Source: Betaproteobacteria bacterium GR16-43
GTDB lineage: Bacteria; Pseudomonadota; Gammaproteobacteria; Burkholderiales; Usitatibacteraceae
NCBI GenBank assembly: GCA_001953215.1
Contig: CP019169.1
Location: 2,480,001 to 2,544,000 of the forward strand
Direction: 5' to 3'
Length of the DNA stretch: 64,000 bases
Shown: positions 17,244 to 25,183 of the stretch, in pieces
Numbering within the stretch: the stretch's first letter is position 1
How the letters are laid out: the number at the start of each line of letters is the position of its first letter
Notes under the pieces: generated by a model
What the model was told of the DNA's origin: nothing
The model's input: the letters and a program-made list of their open reading frames with translations, nothing else
Database searches by the model: none
Translations under genes and position numbers: made by a program

Positions 17244-18934
17244 CGCCCGGCGCCTTCGAGCGTGAAGTAGAAGGTGGCACCGCGATCGACGATGGCCTCG
17301 GCCCAGGCACGGCCGCCGTGCCGCTGGACGATCCGCTGCACGATCGCGAGACCCACGCCCGTGCCCTCGAAATCGTCGGACACGTGCATGCGCTGGAACA
17401 CGCCGAAGAGCTTGTCGGCGTAGCGCATGTCGAAGCCGGCTCCGTTGTCGCGAACGAGGAAGACGTCGACGCCGCCGTTCTTCGTGCTGTCGATCTCGAC
17501 GACGGCGCGCTCGCGCTTGCGGGTGTATTTGAGCGCGTTCGACAGAAGGTTTTGCCAGACCTGCTTCAACACCGCCGGGTCGCCGGAACACAGCGGCAGT
17601 TCCCCGATGCGGATTTCGATGTCGCGGCCCTCCTGGGCGAGGCTGTGCTCTTCCAGGACGCTGCGCACGAGCACGTTCATGTCGACGCTTTCCTTCCGCA
17701 GCGACTGCCTGCCGAGCCGGGCGAACGTGAGCAGGTCGTCGACCAGCGTGCCCATCCGCCGGGCGTTCTTGCGGATCCTCTCGAGGTAGGCCTGGCCTTC
17801 CGCCGGCAGCAGCGCGCCGAACTCTTCCAGCACGGCCTGCGAGAAACCGTCCACGGCCCGCAATGGCGCGCGCAGGTCGTGCGAGACCGAGTAGGAAAAT
17901 GCCTCCAGCTCCTTGTTGGCGGCTTCGAGCTGCGCGGTGCGCTCGATCACGCGGCGCTCCAGCTCGACGTTCAACTTGTGGACTTCCTGCTCGGATGTCC
18001 GCCGTTCGATCGTGGCCCAACAGCGGTCGACGACGTCCTCCACCAGCGCGATCTCGTCGGGCCGCCATTGGCGCGGCACCGCGTGGTGCACGGCCATCAT
18101 GGCGCGCAGGACGCCATCCTTCAGGAGCGGGCAGACGATGATGGCCTTAATGCCGATGGCCTTGAACATGTCCGCGCCGTCCTCCGGCGCCAGCTCCGCC
18201 TCCACGTCGCGGATGGTGAGCGTGATCCCGGCGCGCATCGCGGCGACCGCGCGCGGGCCGAACAGCGAGAGCCCGTAGCGTCCCACGGTGCTCGCGCAGC
18301 CGTCGGTGTAGTCGTGGAGGATCGTGAAGGCCTCGCCGTCGCTTTCGACATCCGCGTAGGCGCACCGGGAGACGCGAAGGTGTTCGCCGAGCATGCGCGC
18401 CATCATTTCCATGATCTGCTCGGGGTCGGCTTGCGGGCGGGTGGCCTTGGCGAGCTCGTTCAGGAAACGGAAGCGGTCCTCGCTGCTGCGCAACGCCTCC
18501 TCGGCGTGCTTGCGCTCGGTCACGTCCTCGTGCGTGGCAACCCAGCCGCCGTCGGGCATCGGCTGGTGGTGCATGGCGATGTAACGGCCGTCCGTCAGCC
18601 TCACGACCGTGTCCGACGGGTGCGGATCGCCCTGGATTCCGTTGTGCCGCTCCATGTAGTCCGCCGGCGTCATGTCGGGAAAGCACCCCGACGCGTGACG
18701 ATGCTCGGCGATTTCGCGCAGTGTGGTGCCGGGGCGAACCAGGTCGCGGGTGAGCTTGTAGAGCTGCGCGTAGAGGTCGTTGCAGACGATCAGCCGCGAG
18801 TCGCCGTCGAAGAAGCACAGCGCCTGCGAGATGTTGTTGATCGCGGTGTCGAAACGCAGGTTCTGCTGCTTCTGCTCTTCCAGCAATTCTTCGATGCGCT
18901 TCGTCGCGTCGGCCGGGGATGCGGGTATCGGCAT
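17240..18934 (-). CDS. PAS-GAF sensor histidine kinase
   Basis: A 564-residue soluble sensor kinase. Residues about 25-150 are a PAS-type domain (ISQALCFFDGDSRLIVCND). Residues about 165-320 are a GAF domain (ARMLGEHLRVSRCAYADVES). The HisKA domain has phospho-acceptor His in SYSVSHDLRAPLRAVDGFSQ. The ATPase shows N-box LKQVWQNLLSNALKYTRK and G-boxes DNGAGFDMRYADKLFGVF and GTGVGLAIVQRIVQRHGG. The kinase core resembles those of bacteriophytochrome-type kinases. There is no membrane segment. No response regulator is nearby, so it is an orphan. Confidence 0.93.
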   Translation of the reverse strand: MPIPASPADATKRIEELLEEQKQQNLRFDTAINNISQALCFFDGDSRLIVCNDLYAQLYKLTRDLVRPGTTLREIAEHRHASGCFPDMTPADYMERHNGIQGDPHPSDTVVRLTDGRYIAMHHQPMPDGGWVATHEDVTERKHAEEALRSSEDRFRFLNELAKATRPQADPEQIMEMMARMLGEHLRVSRCAYADVESDGEAFTILHDYTDGCASTVGRYGLSLFGPRAVAAMRAGITLTIRDVEAELAPEDGADMFKAIGIKAIIVCPLLKDGVLRAMMAVHHAVPRQWRPDEIALVEDVVDRCWATIERRTSEQEVHKLNVELERRVIERTAQLEAANKELEAFSYSVSHDLRAPLRAVDGFSQAVLEEFGALLPAEGQAYLERIRKNARRMGTLVDDLLTFARLGRQSLRKESVDMNVLVRSVLEEHSLAQEGRDIEIRIGELPLCSGDPAVLKQVWQNLLSNALKYTRKRERAVVEIDSTKNGGVDVFLVRDNGAGFDMRYADKLFGVFQRMHVSDDFEGTGVGLAIVQRIVQRHGGRAWAEAIVDRGATFYFTLEGAGR

Positions 18935-18965
18935 AAACGCATGCTAACTCCCGGCGACCGAAGCG

Positions 18966-20075
18966 TCACTCGCCGGGCAAGGCCACCAGCCGGGCGATGA
19001 ACCCCCAGCCTCCGCCGAGTTCGCTCACGGCCAGCATCAATTCATTGCGGCCCTTTTTCAGCGGGAGGTACAACGCGTCGTTTTCCGCATCCATGATCCC
19101 CAGGAACGCGGGATCGCGGAAGTTCTGGGCGCTGCGGCCCCGGTAGAGGATCCGGCCGTTCAGGAACACGCTCACGTCGTCGCTGTAGCCGAGCTGGAGC
19201 TTCTTCACCTGGTCGCGGTCGGCATCGATGCGGGTGCGCGCGTAGACCACCTTCATCCCGGGCTGCGGATCGAGGCGCTTCGAGAAGTCGTTCGCGAACG
19301 AGACGCGCGGATGCGGGCTTTCGCGGTAGCGATTGAGGACGACGAAGCCGGGGGCTTCGGCTTCCACGTCCTCCCAGGGGATCGCATCGGCTTCGGCTTT
19401 CGACAGCGGCCGCTCGAGGTTGCGTGCGAGCGCATCGTACGAAGGCGACAGACTCCACCGGGTCAACGTGCCCGGCGGCATCGGAGGCCATTGGCGCTTC
19501 CATTCGGAATCCGGCAGCGCGCGCCATTGGAAGTTGGAGAAGTACGTGGCCCCCGTCAGCGAGGCCAGTGCGACCGAACCCTTCTGGAGGCCGCTCTTCA
19601 GGTCGGGCATGACGAGCGCGGCCTTCTCCATGTCGCTCACATACAGCTTGGCCTGCGCGCTGGTGATCTCGAGGCGCAGGTGAAACCACGCGTCCTTCGG
19701 GATGTCGACCGCACCGGTGAAGCCCGGGCCATTGTAGATCTGCCAGTTGAGGCCGGTGTTGAGCACGGGCGTGTACTGCATCGCATCCGGTTGCCCGGAC
19801 TTGTGCTGGCGCAGGTAGATCCATTCGCCGTTGTTGCCGTCCTCCGAGATCCGGAACTGGATGCCGAAGAACCCGCGGGCCGCGGGCGTGGAGACGTCGA
19901 CGTCGATGACACCGTCCCGCAGCTCGACGTCCTTCAGGATCGCGGCGCCGCCATTGAGGAAGACGCTCGGGCGGCCCTGGTGCTCGACGAGTTCGGCCTT
20001 TCCCTGCAGGTCCCACGCTTGCGCGTGGACGAGGAGCGGTGCCAGGAGTGCGAGTGCCGCGATGAGGGTGCGCAT
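18966..20075 (-). CDS. Exported protein with concanavalin-like (DUF1080/LamG) domain
   Basis: A 369-residue protein with signal peptide MRTLIAALALLAPLLVHAQA. The first ~190 residues look like a jelly-roll sugar-binding fold (GVIDVDVSTPAARGFFGIQF, NNGEWIYLRQHKSGQPDAMQ, DAWFHLRLEITSAQAKLYVS). The C-terminal half has a second beta-rich, galactose-binding-like region (KLQLGYSDDVSVFLNGRILY, KKGRNELMLAVSELGGGWGF). No catalytic site is evident. Possible roles are glycan binding or part of a hydrolase complex. Confidence 0.78.
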   Translation of the reverse strand: MRTLIAALALLAPLLVHAQAWDLQGKAELVEHQGRPSVFLNGGAAILKDVELRDGVIDVDVSTPAARGFFGIQFRISEDGNNGEWIYLRQHKSGQPDAMQYTPVLNTGLNWQIYNGPGFTGAVDIPKDAWFHLRLEITSAQAKLYVSDMEKAALVMPDLKSGLQKGSVALASLTGATYFSNFQWRALPDSEWKRQWPPMPPGTLTRWSLSPSYDALARNLERPLSKAEADAIPWEDVEAEAPGFVVLNRYRESPHPRVSFANDFSKRLDPQPGMKVVYARTRIDADRDQVKKLQLGYSDDVSVFLNGRILYRGRSAQNFRDPAFLGIMDAENDALYLPLKKGRNELMLAVSELGGGWGFIARLVALPGE

Positions 20076-20156
20076 GGTGGGTCCCCTTGGGTTCGCCCTA
20101 TCTTGCGGGAACCGGAGACCGGATTCGTCGCCGAATGTGTCAGGCGCTGCCGGGCG

Positions 20157-20555
20157 CTAGACGTGCTTGATCCAGTGCTTGAGGATCGCCTGGAAGGCGG
20201 TCTTCTTGCTTTCGAGGTCGGCCAGGTCCTTGAAGTCCACCGTGGCGCGGTCCTTGGCTTTCCACTGCAGCAGGTGGGTCCGGTCCGGGATGAGGTCGAC
20301 GATGACGCCGTCCCCACGCGGCTTCGCTCCAAGGTGCAGCACGACGCCCACGCCCACTTTCGTGCGCAGGTTGATCGTCGCGAAGTATTCGGTGGTGCGG
20401 AAGCTGGGCGCGCTCCACTTCACGCCTTCCTGGATCGAAGGATGCGCAGCGAGGATCGTGGCTCGGAGGAATTCGATTTCCTCCTTGGCCGCGTGCTGCA
20501 GCGACGTCATCAGCGCGTCGACGGCCTTCGTCGTGTCGGCGGCGGTCAGCGGCAT
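20157..20555 (-). CDS. DUF1801 protein
   Basis: A 132-residue protein of the DUF1801/YdhG-like fold: IQEGVKWSAPSFRTTEYFAT is the typical W-x-x-P-x-F/Y motif, followed by LHLGAKPRGDGVIVDL and a C-terminal helix. Function in the family is unknown. ATG 20555 overlaps the upstream gene by 10 nt, suggesting co-translation. Confidence 0.85.
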   Translation of the reverse strand: MPLTAADTTKAVDALMTSLQHAAKEEIEFLRATILAAHPSIQEGVKWSAPSFRTTEYFATINLRTKVGVGVVLHLGAKPRGDGVIVDLIPDRTHLLQWKAKDRATVDFKDLADLESKKTAFQAILKHWIKHV

Positions 20556-21439
20556 TCGGTCACGCCGTGCTTCCTCAGGATCTTCCAGACGTCGCCCATG
20601 ATGGACTTGGTCTTCGTGCCTTCGAGATGCAGGAACGACAGCTCCAGTTCCCCGATGCAGTGCCGGACCACCTTCGCCGGTTGTGTGTGCTTCTCCGCGG
20701 TGGACTTGGGATCGTGGAAGTCGATGTCGAACCAGATGCCGTCGTCGTCCGGATTCGGAACGCCCGATGTCCATCCGCCCCGGGGTTCCGGTTTGTGCGT
20801 GCGGTAGGCGTAGTCGATCGAGAGCCTGTCGATGCGCAGGTTCCGGGCAACGGAGAAATCGGCGAGCTGGGGATAGCTGCCCTTGAGGCCTTCGATGTCG
20901 CGCGCGATGGCTTCGAGCGCAGCCGACGGATCCCACGTCTTCGCGACGTAGTGGAACTGCTTCAGCCCCGAGCCCGTCCAGCGATAGTAGTAGACACCCG
21001 GCGTATCCCGTTCCTTCGGCGAGCCGGTGAGGATGAGGAGCCGGGAGTCGACGCGGAATTCGTAGGGCTTCGAATCGTCCGTGACCATGTCGAAGGCATT
21101 GGGCTGTGTCTGCGGCGGGAAGAACACGGCGCCGGTCCGGGCATCGATGATCGCCAGTTGCAAGCACCGGGCGCCGCATCCCCACGTAACCACGGTGTAG
21201 TGCCCCGCGAAGTTCGGACCCTTCTTCGCGCCTTCCTCCAGCACGGTGCGAAAGGTGCTCGCCATCGGATGGCTATCGAGGCGCACGGCAACCGGCGTCT
21301 CGATGGTGACGGGCGTCGCCGGGTATTGGTCGAAGGTGGGGATCGGCTTCGTGGTCGGGGCTGCCGCCAACGTCGCCGTCGCGAAGATCGTCAAGAAGAG
21401 GAGCGGCGATGCGAGGCGCAGGGCGCTATTTGGTCTCAT
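20546..21439 (-). CDS. Exported protein of unknown function
   Basis: A 297-residue protein with signal peptide MRPNSALRLASPLLFLTIFA ending near TLAAA. The ordered N-terminal half carries KKGPNFAGHYTVVTWGCGAR and CLQLAIIDARTGAVFFPP, a block seen in other hypothetical exported proteins. The C-terminal half has several aromatic and acidic residues. Four Cys (CGARC, HCIG, TECR) may form disulfides. ATG 21439 is preferred over GTG 21448. It overlaps the upstream gene by 14 nt. Confidence 0.78.
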   Translation of the reverse strand: MRPNSALRLASPLLFLTIFATATLAAAPTTKPIPTFDQYPATPVTIETPVAVRLDSHPMASTFRTVLEEGAKKGPNFAGHYTVVTWGCGARCLQLAIIDARTGAVFFPPQTQPNAFDMVTDDSKPYEFRVDSRLLILTGSPKERDTPGVYYYRWTGSGLKQFHYVAKTWDPSAALEAIARDIEGLKGSYPQLADFSVARNLRIDRLSIDYAYRTHKPEPRGGWTSGVPNPDDDGIWFDIDFHDPKSTAEKHTQPAKVVRHCIGELELSFLHLEGTKTKSIMGDVWKILRKHGVTECR

Positions 21440-21662
21440 GTCCCGCACCGAACTTGATCAGGAACGCTCCACCGACAATGAGCGCGATGCCCCAGAACCA
21501 GCGCTGGCCCATGCTCATGGGTTCGGATTCACCCTTGCCGAAACGGAAGCCGAAGAGCTCGATGAAATGTCCGGTCTCGTTGTTGCCACCGAACAGGATC
21601 AAGCCGACGCCGATGACGATCATCGCGCCGCCCGCCCAGAGTGAGCTTTGGGTTTCGGTCAT
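21426..21662 (-). CDS. Small membrane protein, two helices
   Basis: A 78-residue protein with hydrophobic segments at about residues 8-25 and 55-72 (GAMIVIGVGLILFGG and WFWGIALIVGGAFLIKFG), separated by a charged loop. It is not recognised. ATG 21662 overlaps the upstream stop (ATGA). It is one of three neighbouring small membrane genes. Confidence 0.7.
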   Translation of the reverse strand: MTETQSSLWAGGAMIVIGVGLILFGGNNETGHFIELFGFRFGKGESEPMSMGQRWFWGIALIVGGAFLIKFGAGHETK

Positions 21663-22075
21663 TGAAGGCTCCCGGTGCGTGCTGCCGGATCAGCTCCGTG
21701 TTTCTCGGCTTCGATCTCGCGCAGCAACTGGAGTTCTCGAGGGTTCGTGCACCAGAAGCTGACATATCCCTTGTCGGTCATTGCGAATTCCTTCTTGCAG
21801 GCATCGCACGCAGTGATGTCCGTAAACCGGCCGATCAACTCCGCGGGAGTCCACCGCTGCTCCTTGGCAATAACGGACGCCGGCTTCTTTCCCTCCAGAA
21901 GCGTCCGGAGGGCTTGCTCGCATTCCAGGTGGGCGTAGTAGTTGATGCCCGCGGGGCCATAGAGGCGGATGAGAGCCTTGCGCTTCGCGTCGGCGGTTCG
22001 CCCTTTCAGGAAGACAAAGGCCGCGATCAATGCGCCGATGCCGACGAGAACGACGAGGTGGTAGATGTATTTCAA
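21659..22075 (-). CDS. Membrane-anchored protein with CxxC motif
   Basis: About 138 residues: one N-terminal membrane helix (HLVVLVGIGALIAAFVFL), then a soluble domain with ITACDACKKEF (CxxC) and FWCTNPRELQ. The Cys pattern suggests metal or redox binding. No ATG or GTG precedes the helix in frame. TTG at 22075 is the best start I can see, so the N-terminus is uncertain. The family is not recognised. Confidence 0.6.
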   Translation of the reverse strand: MKYIYHLVVLVGIGALIAAFVFLKGRTADAKRKALIRLYGPAGINYYAHLECEQALRTLLEGKKPASVIAKEQRWTPAELIGRFTDITACDACKKEFAMTDKGYVSFWCTNPRELQLLREIEAEKHGADPAARTGSLQ

Positions 22076-22115
22076 GTCGCGAAGATCTGCGCGAGCAATT
22101 TCAGGATTGCGGCGG

Positions 22116-22508
22116 TCAGCATCCGGGGTTGCCCTTGGGCGTCTCGGTTTCCTCGCTCGTATTGGAGAGTTTCTCCTTTCGAGCCGCATTGATCCCGCCG
22201 ACCAGGAATGCAATGCCGAATCCGACCAGCAGGGCAAATTGGAACCAGAACGAGAACGGGGCGTTCTCGATGGTTGCGTAGTCCCCGCCTCTCGCGATCT
22301 TGATCTTCCCCATCGTGAGCCACAGGAGGGCCATCGCGATGAGGACGCCGCCCAATGCAATGGCGGCATGTCGTGCATTCAGCAACGTGCCCAGGAAGAG
22401 AATGAAGAAGAAGGCGCCCGCGGCCAGGCCGACCACGTCCAGATCAGGCTCCGAGAAGGTGAGCCAGAAGATGCCCAACGATATCGCCAGCGCAATCAGT
22501 CGCAGCAT
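22116..22508 (-). CDS. Four-helix small membrane protein
   Basis: A 130-residue protein with four hydrophobic segments (LIALAISLGIFWLTF, VVGLAAGAFFFILFLGTLL, IALGGVLIAMALLWLTMG, FSFWFQFALLVGFGIAFLVG). The C-terminal tail is charged. Start ATG 22508. No family is recognised. It begins the minus-strand run that includes the CxxC and two-helix proteins. Confidence 0.72.
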   Translation of the reverse strand: MLRLIALAISLGIFWLTFSEPDLDVVGLAAGAFFFILFLGTLLNARHAAIALGGVLIAMALLWLTMGKIKIARGGDYATIENAPFSFWFQFALLVGFGIAFLVGGINAARKEKLSNTSEETETPKGNPGC

Positions 22509-22534
22509 TCACGCCTCCGACGATCCAGATGCTG

Positions 22535-23512
22535 CTAAGCGAGTGCCTTGAATTTCTCCGTTGCCGCGACCAATCGCGAGCGAATCCCCGGCTCGAACGC
22601 CGAATGCCCCGCATCCGGAACGATCTGATATTCCGCTTCCGGCCACGCCCGGTGTAGGTCATCTGCCGTGAACGCGGGGCAGACTATGTCGTATCGGCCC
22701 TGCACGATCGTCGCGGGGATGCCCTTCAGTCGGCCGACGTTGTCGAGGATGAAGTCCTTCGGCAGGAAGATGTCGTTGCGGAAGTAGTGGGCTTCGATCC
22801 GCGAGAGCCCGAACGCGATGCGTTCACTCGCGAAATCGGCCACGAGCCCCGGGTTCGGCAGCAGCGTCGAGCACGAGGCTTCGTACGTGCTCCAGGCGCG
22901 GGCGGCGGGAACGCTCACCTTCGGGTCCGGATCGATGAGCCGCTTGTAGTAGGCCTCCAGCAGGTCGCCGCGCTCGGCCTCGGGGATGTGCTCGGCGAAG
23001 GCGCGCCACGGCTCCGGGAAGAGCGTCTTGATGCCGTAGAAGAACCACTGCGCCTCGCTTGCGCGGGCGAGGAAGATGCCGCGCAGGATCAACCCCAGGC
23101 AACGGTTCGGGTGGTGCTCCGCGTAGGCGAGTGCCAGCGTCGATCCCCACGACCCCCCGAACACGAACCACTTCTCGATCCCCAGGACGGCCCGCAGCTT
23201 CTCGAGGTCGCCGATCAGCAGGGGCGTCGTGTTGTTCTCGAGGCAGCCCAGGGGCGTCGAGCGCCCGGCGCCGCGCTGGTCGAGGACCACGATGCGGTAG
23301 AAAGCCGGGTCGAAGAACTGCCGGTGCACCGGGCTCGCTCCTGCGCCGGGGCCGCCGTGCAGGAACACGACCGGCACCCCCTTCGGGTTGCCGGACTGCT
23401 CGTAGTACATGCGATGGGGGGCGTCCAGGTCGAGGGAGCCCGTCATGTAGGGCTCGATCGCCGGGAATAGCGGGAGCAAGGGGCGGCTGCTCGAGCGATC
23501 TTCAGGGGCCAT
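22535..23512 (-). CDS. pip: Prolyl aminopeptidase (proline iminopeptidase), S33
   Basis: A 325-residue alpha/beta hydrolase that releases N-terminal proline from peptides, in the cytoplasm. It shows VVFLHGGPGAGASPVHRQFF, VLDQRGAGRSTPLGCLENNT, the nucleophile elbow FVFGGSWGSTLALAY, the acid in QGRYDIVCP and the His in PDAGHSAFEP. These are the hallmarks of the monomeric S33.001 family. It is divergent from phaZ, with only 25 nt between the start codons. Confidence 0.95.
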   Translation of the reverse strand: MAPEDRSSSRPLLPLFPAIEPYMTGSLDLDAPHRMYYEQSGNPKGVPVVFLHGGPGAGASPVHRQFFDPAFYRIVVLDQRGAGRSTPLGCLENNTTPLLIGDLEKLRAVLGIEKWFVFGGSWGSTLALAYAEHHPNRCLGLILRGIFLARASEAQWFFYGIKTLFPEPWRAFAEHIPEAERGDLLEAYYKRLIDPDPKVSVPAARAWSTYEASCSTLLPNPGLVADFASERIAFGLSRIEAHYFRNDIFLPKDFILDNVGRLKGIPATIVQGRYDIVCPAFTADDLHRAWPEAEYQIVPDAGHSAFEPGIRSRLVAATEKFKALA

Positions 23513-23537
23513 AGGGGCGATACATTACACTAGACAA

Positions 23538-24755
23538 ATGCTCTACCAACTCTACGATTGGCAGCGCGCGGCGATGGAGCCGTGGCGCTACTTGGCCCAG
23601 ATGGGGACCGAGGTCTACGGCAACCCGCAGAGCCCCTGGGCCGCGCTGCCGGGCAGCCGCAATGCCGCGGCCGCATTCGACCTGATGAACCGCATCACCC
23701 AGGACTACATGCGCCCGCCGTTCGAGATCGAGACGGTGAAGGTGGGCAAGCGCGAGCTCCGGGTGACCGAGGAGCACGCCCTCGAGAAGCCGTTCTGCAC
23801 GCTGCTGCATTTCGCCAAGGCGGGTGGTCCGAAGCAACGCCGGGTGCTGGTCGTGGCGCCCCTCTCCGGGCACTTCTCGACGCTGCTTCGCGATACGGTC
23901 CGGGCGCTCCTCCAGGACCACGACGTCTGGATCACCGATTGGGTCGATGCCAAGGAAGTCCCGGTTTCCGTCGGGCCGTTCCACTTCGACGACTACGTGG
24001 CCTACGTGCGCGAGTTCATCGGCTTTCTCGGCGCGAAGGACCTGAACGTGATTTCGGTCTGCCAGCCGACGGTGCCCGTGCTGGCCGCGGTCTCGCTCAT
24101 GGCCGCCGCGGGCGAACCCGTGCCGCGCACGCTCACGATGATGGGCGGGCCGATCGATTCGCGGAAGAGCCCCACGGAAGTGAACATCCTCGCCACGACG
24201 CGGCCGCTGTCGTGGTTCGAGAGCAAGGTGATCCAGCGCGTGCCCGTTCGCTTCCCCGGCTTCATGCGCCGCGTGTATCCGGGCTTCCTGCAGTTCGCCG
24301 GCTTCGTCGCGATGAATCCCGACCGGCACATCGAATCGCACATGGACTACTACCAGCACCTGGTCGAGGGCGACGGCAGCAGCGCCGAGGCGCATCGCCG
24401 TTTCTACGACGAGTACAACGCGGTGATGGATTTGCCCGCCGAGTACTACCTGGAGACGGTCGAGCGTGTGTTCCAGAAGCACCTGCTTCCGCAGGGCAAG
24501 CTGGTGGTCGCGGGCGAGAAGGTGCGCCCCGAGGCCATCAAGAGCTGCGCGCTGCTCACGATCGAAGGCGAGCTGGACGACATTTCCGGCAGTGGCCAGA
24601 CGCAGGCCGCGCACACGCTCTGCAAGGGCATCCCCGCATCCCGCAAGCAGCACTATGAGGCGCCGCAGGTCGGCCACTACGGCATCTTCAGTGGCCGGAA
24701 GTATCGCGAGATCATCTATCCGAGGATCCGGGACTTCATCACAAAGCACGCCTGA
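23538..24755 (+). CDS. phaZ: Intracellular poly(3-hydroxybutyrate) depolymerase
   Basis: A 405-residue protein that mobilises stored PHB granules. It has the N-terminal MLYQLYDWQRAAMEPWRYLA typical of PhaZ1, then LVVAPLSGHFSTLLRDTVRA and WITDWVDAKEVPVSVGPFHF. Instead of a Ser lipase box it has NVISVCQPTVPVLAAVSLMA. The Cys corresponds to the catalytic Cys known for Ralstonia PhaZ1. The Asp (EGELDDISGSGQT) and His (QVGHYGIFSGRKYR) complete the triad. No signal peptide, consistent with an intracellular enzyme. A PhaM-like gene follows 24 nt downstream. Confidence 0.95.
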   Translation: MLYQLYDWQRAAMEPWRYLAQMGTEVYGNPQSPWAALPGSRNAAAAFDLMNRITQDYMRPPFEIETVKVGKRELRVTEEHALEKPFCTLLHFAKAGGPKQRRVLVVAPLSGHFSTLLRDTVRALLQDHDVWITDWVDAKEVPVSVGPFHFDDYVAYVREFIGFLGAKDLNVISVCQPTVPVLAAVSLMAAAGEPVPRTLTMMGGPIDSRKSPTEVNILATTRPLSWFESKVIQRVPVRFPGFMRRVYPGFLQFAGFVAMNPDRHIESHMDYYQHLVEGDGSSAEAHRRFYDEYNAVMDLPAEYYLETVERVFQKHLLPQGKLVVAGEKVRPEAIKSCALLTIEGELDDISGSGQTQAAHTLCKGIPASRKQHYEAPQVGHYGIFSGRKYREIIYPRIRDFITKHA

Positions 24756-24779
24756 CCACAGGCACGCGCGAGGAGGAAC

Positions 24780-25091
24780 ATGGCCAAGCCATTCATGCCG
24801 CAGGATTACTTCGAGATGTGGCAGAAGATGTTCGCACCGGCCTTCGGGTCCGCTTCCATGTCCGGGGCCGCGCAGATGCAGGAGATGATGTTCCCCGACC
24901 TGAAGTCGGTCGAGCGCAAGATCGCGGAGATGGAAGCCGTGGAGGCCTGGCTGAAGAGCAACCTCGGCATGCTGCAGATGTCGATCAAGAACCTCGAGTA
25001 CCAGCGCGCGATGCTGCGTGGTGGTGCGAAGGCGCAGGAAGTCTTCGACGATTCGCGCGCCAGCGCGAAGGCCCGCAACCGGAAGAAATAA
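24780..25091 (+). CDS. PhaM-like polyhydroxyalkanoate granule protein
   Basis: A 103-residue protein. The central block VERKIAEMEAVEAWLKSNLG, continuing into MLQMSIKNLEYQRAMLRGG, matches the conserved helical core of PhaM. PhaM activates PHA synthase and tethers granules to DNA. The C-terminus is Lys/Arg-rich (KARNRKK), consistent with DNA contact, though much shorter than in Ralstonia PhaM. A GAGGAG Shine-Dalgarno precedes the ATG. The TAA stop shares its last base with the following hairpin repeat. Confidence 0.8.
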   Translation: MAKPFMPQDYFEMWQKMFAPAFGSASMSGAAQMQEMMFPDLKSVERKIAEMEAVEAWLKSNLGMLQMSIKNLEYQRAMLRGGAKAQEVFDDSRASAKARNRKK

Positions 25092-25183
25092 AATAATTGG
25101 GGTCAGACTCCCATTACGTTAATTCGGATGCGGCATACCGCATCACAGGAATTAACTTAATGGGAGTCTGACCCCAATTATTT
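25091..25183. repeat. GGGTCAG-family hairpin repeat, long form (copy A)
   Basis: Inverted repeat with 35-nt arms, 25091-25125 and 25149-25183, one mismatch. The arms carry AATTGGGGTCAGACTCCCAT and its complement. The loop contains a further small palindrome (GATGCGG-CATA-CCGCATC). It fills the gap between convergent phaM-like and cyclase genes. The cyclase TAA stop (25178-25180) lies inside the right arm. It could act as a two-way terminator. Copy G at 58814 is nearly the same. Confidence 0.9.

Noticed and set aside
22072-22130. A 16-codon frame starting ATGCTGACCGCC just before the CxxC gene
   Set aside because: It ends at a TGA after 16 codons and is out of frame with the CxxC protein; more likely chance than a leader peptide.
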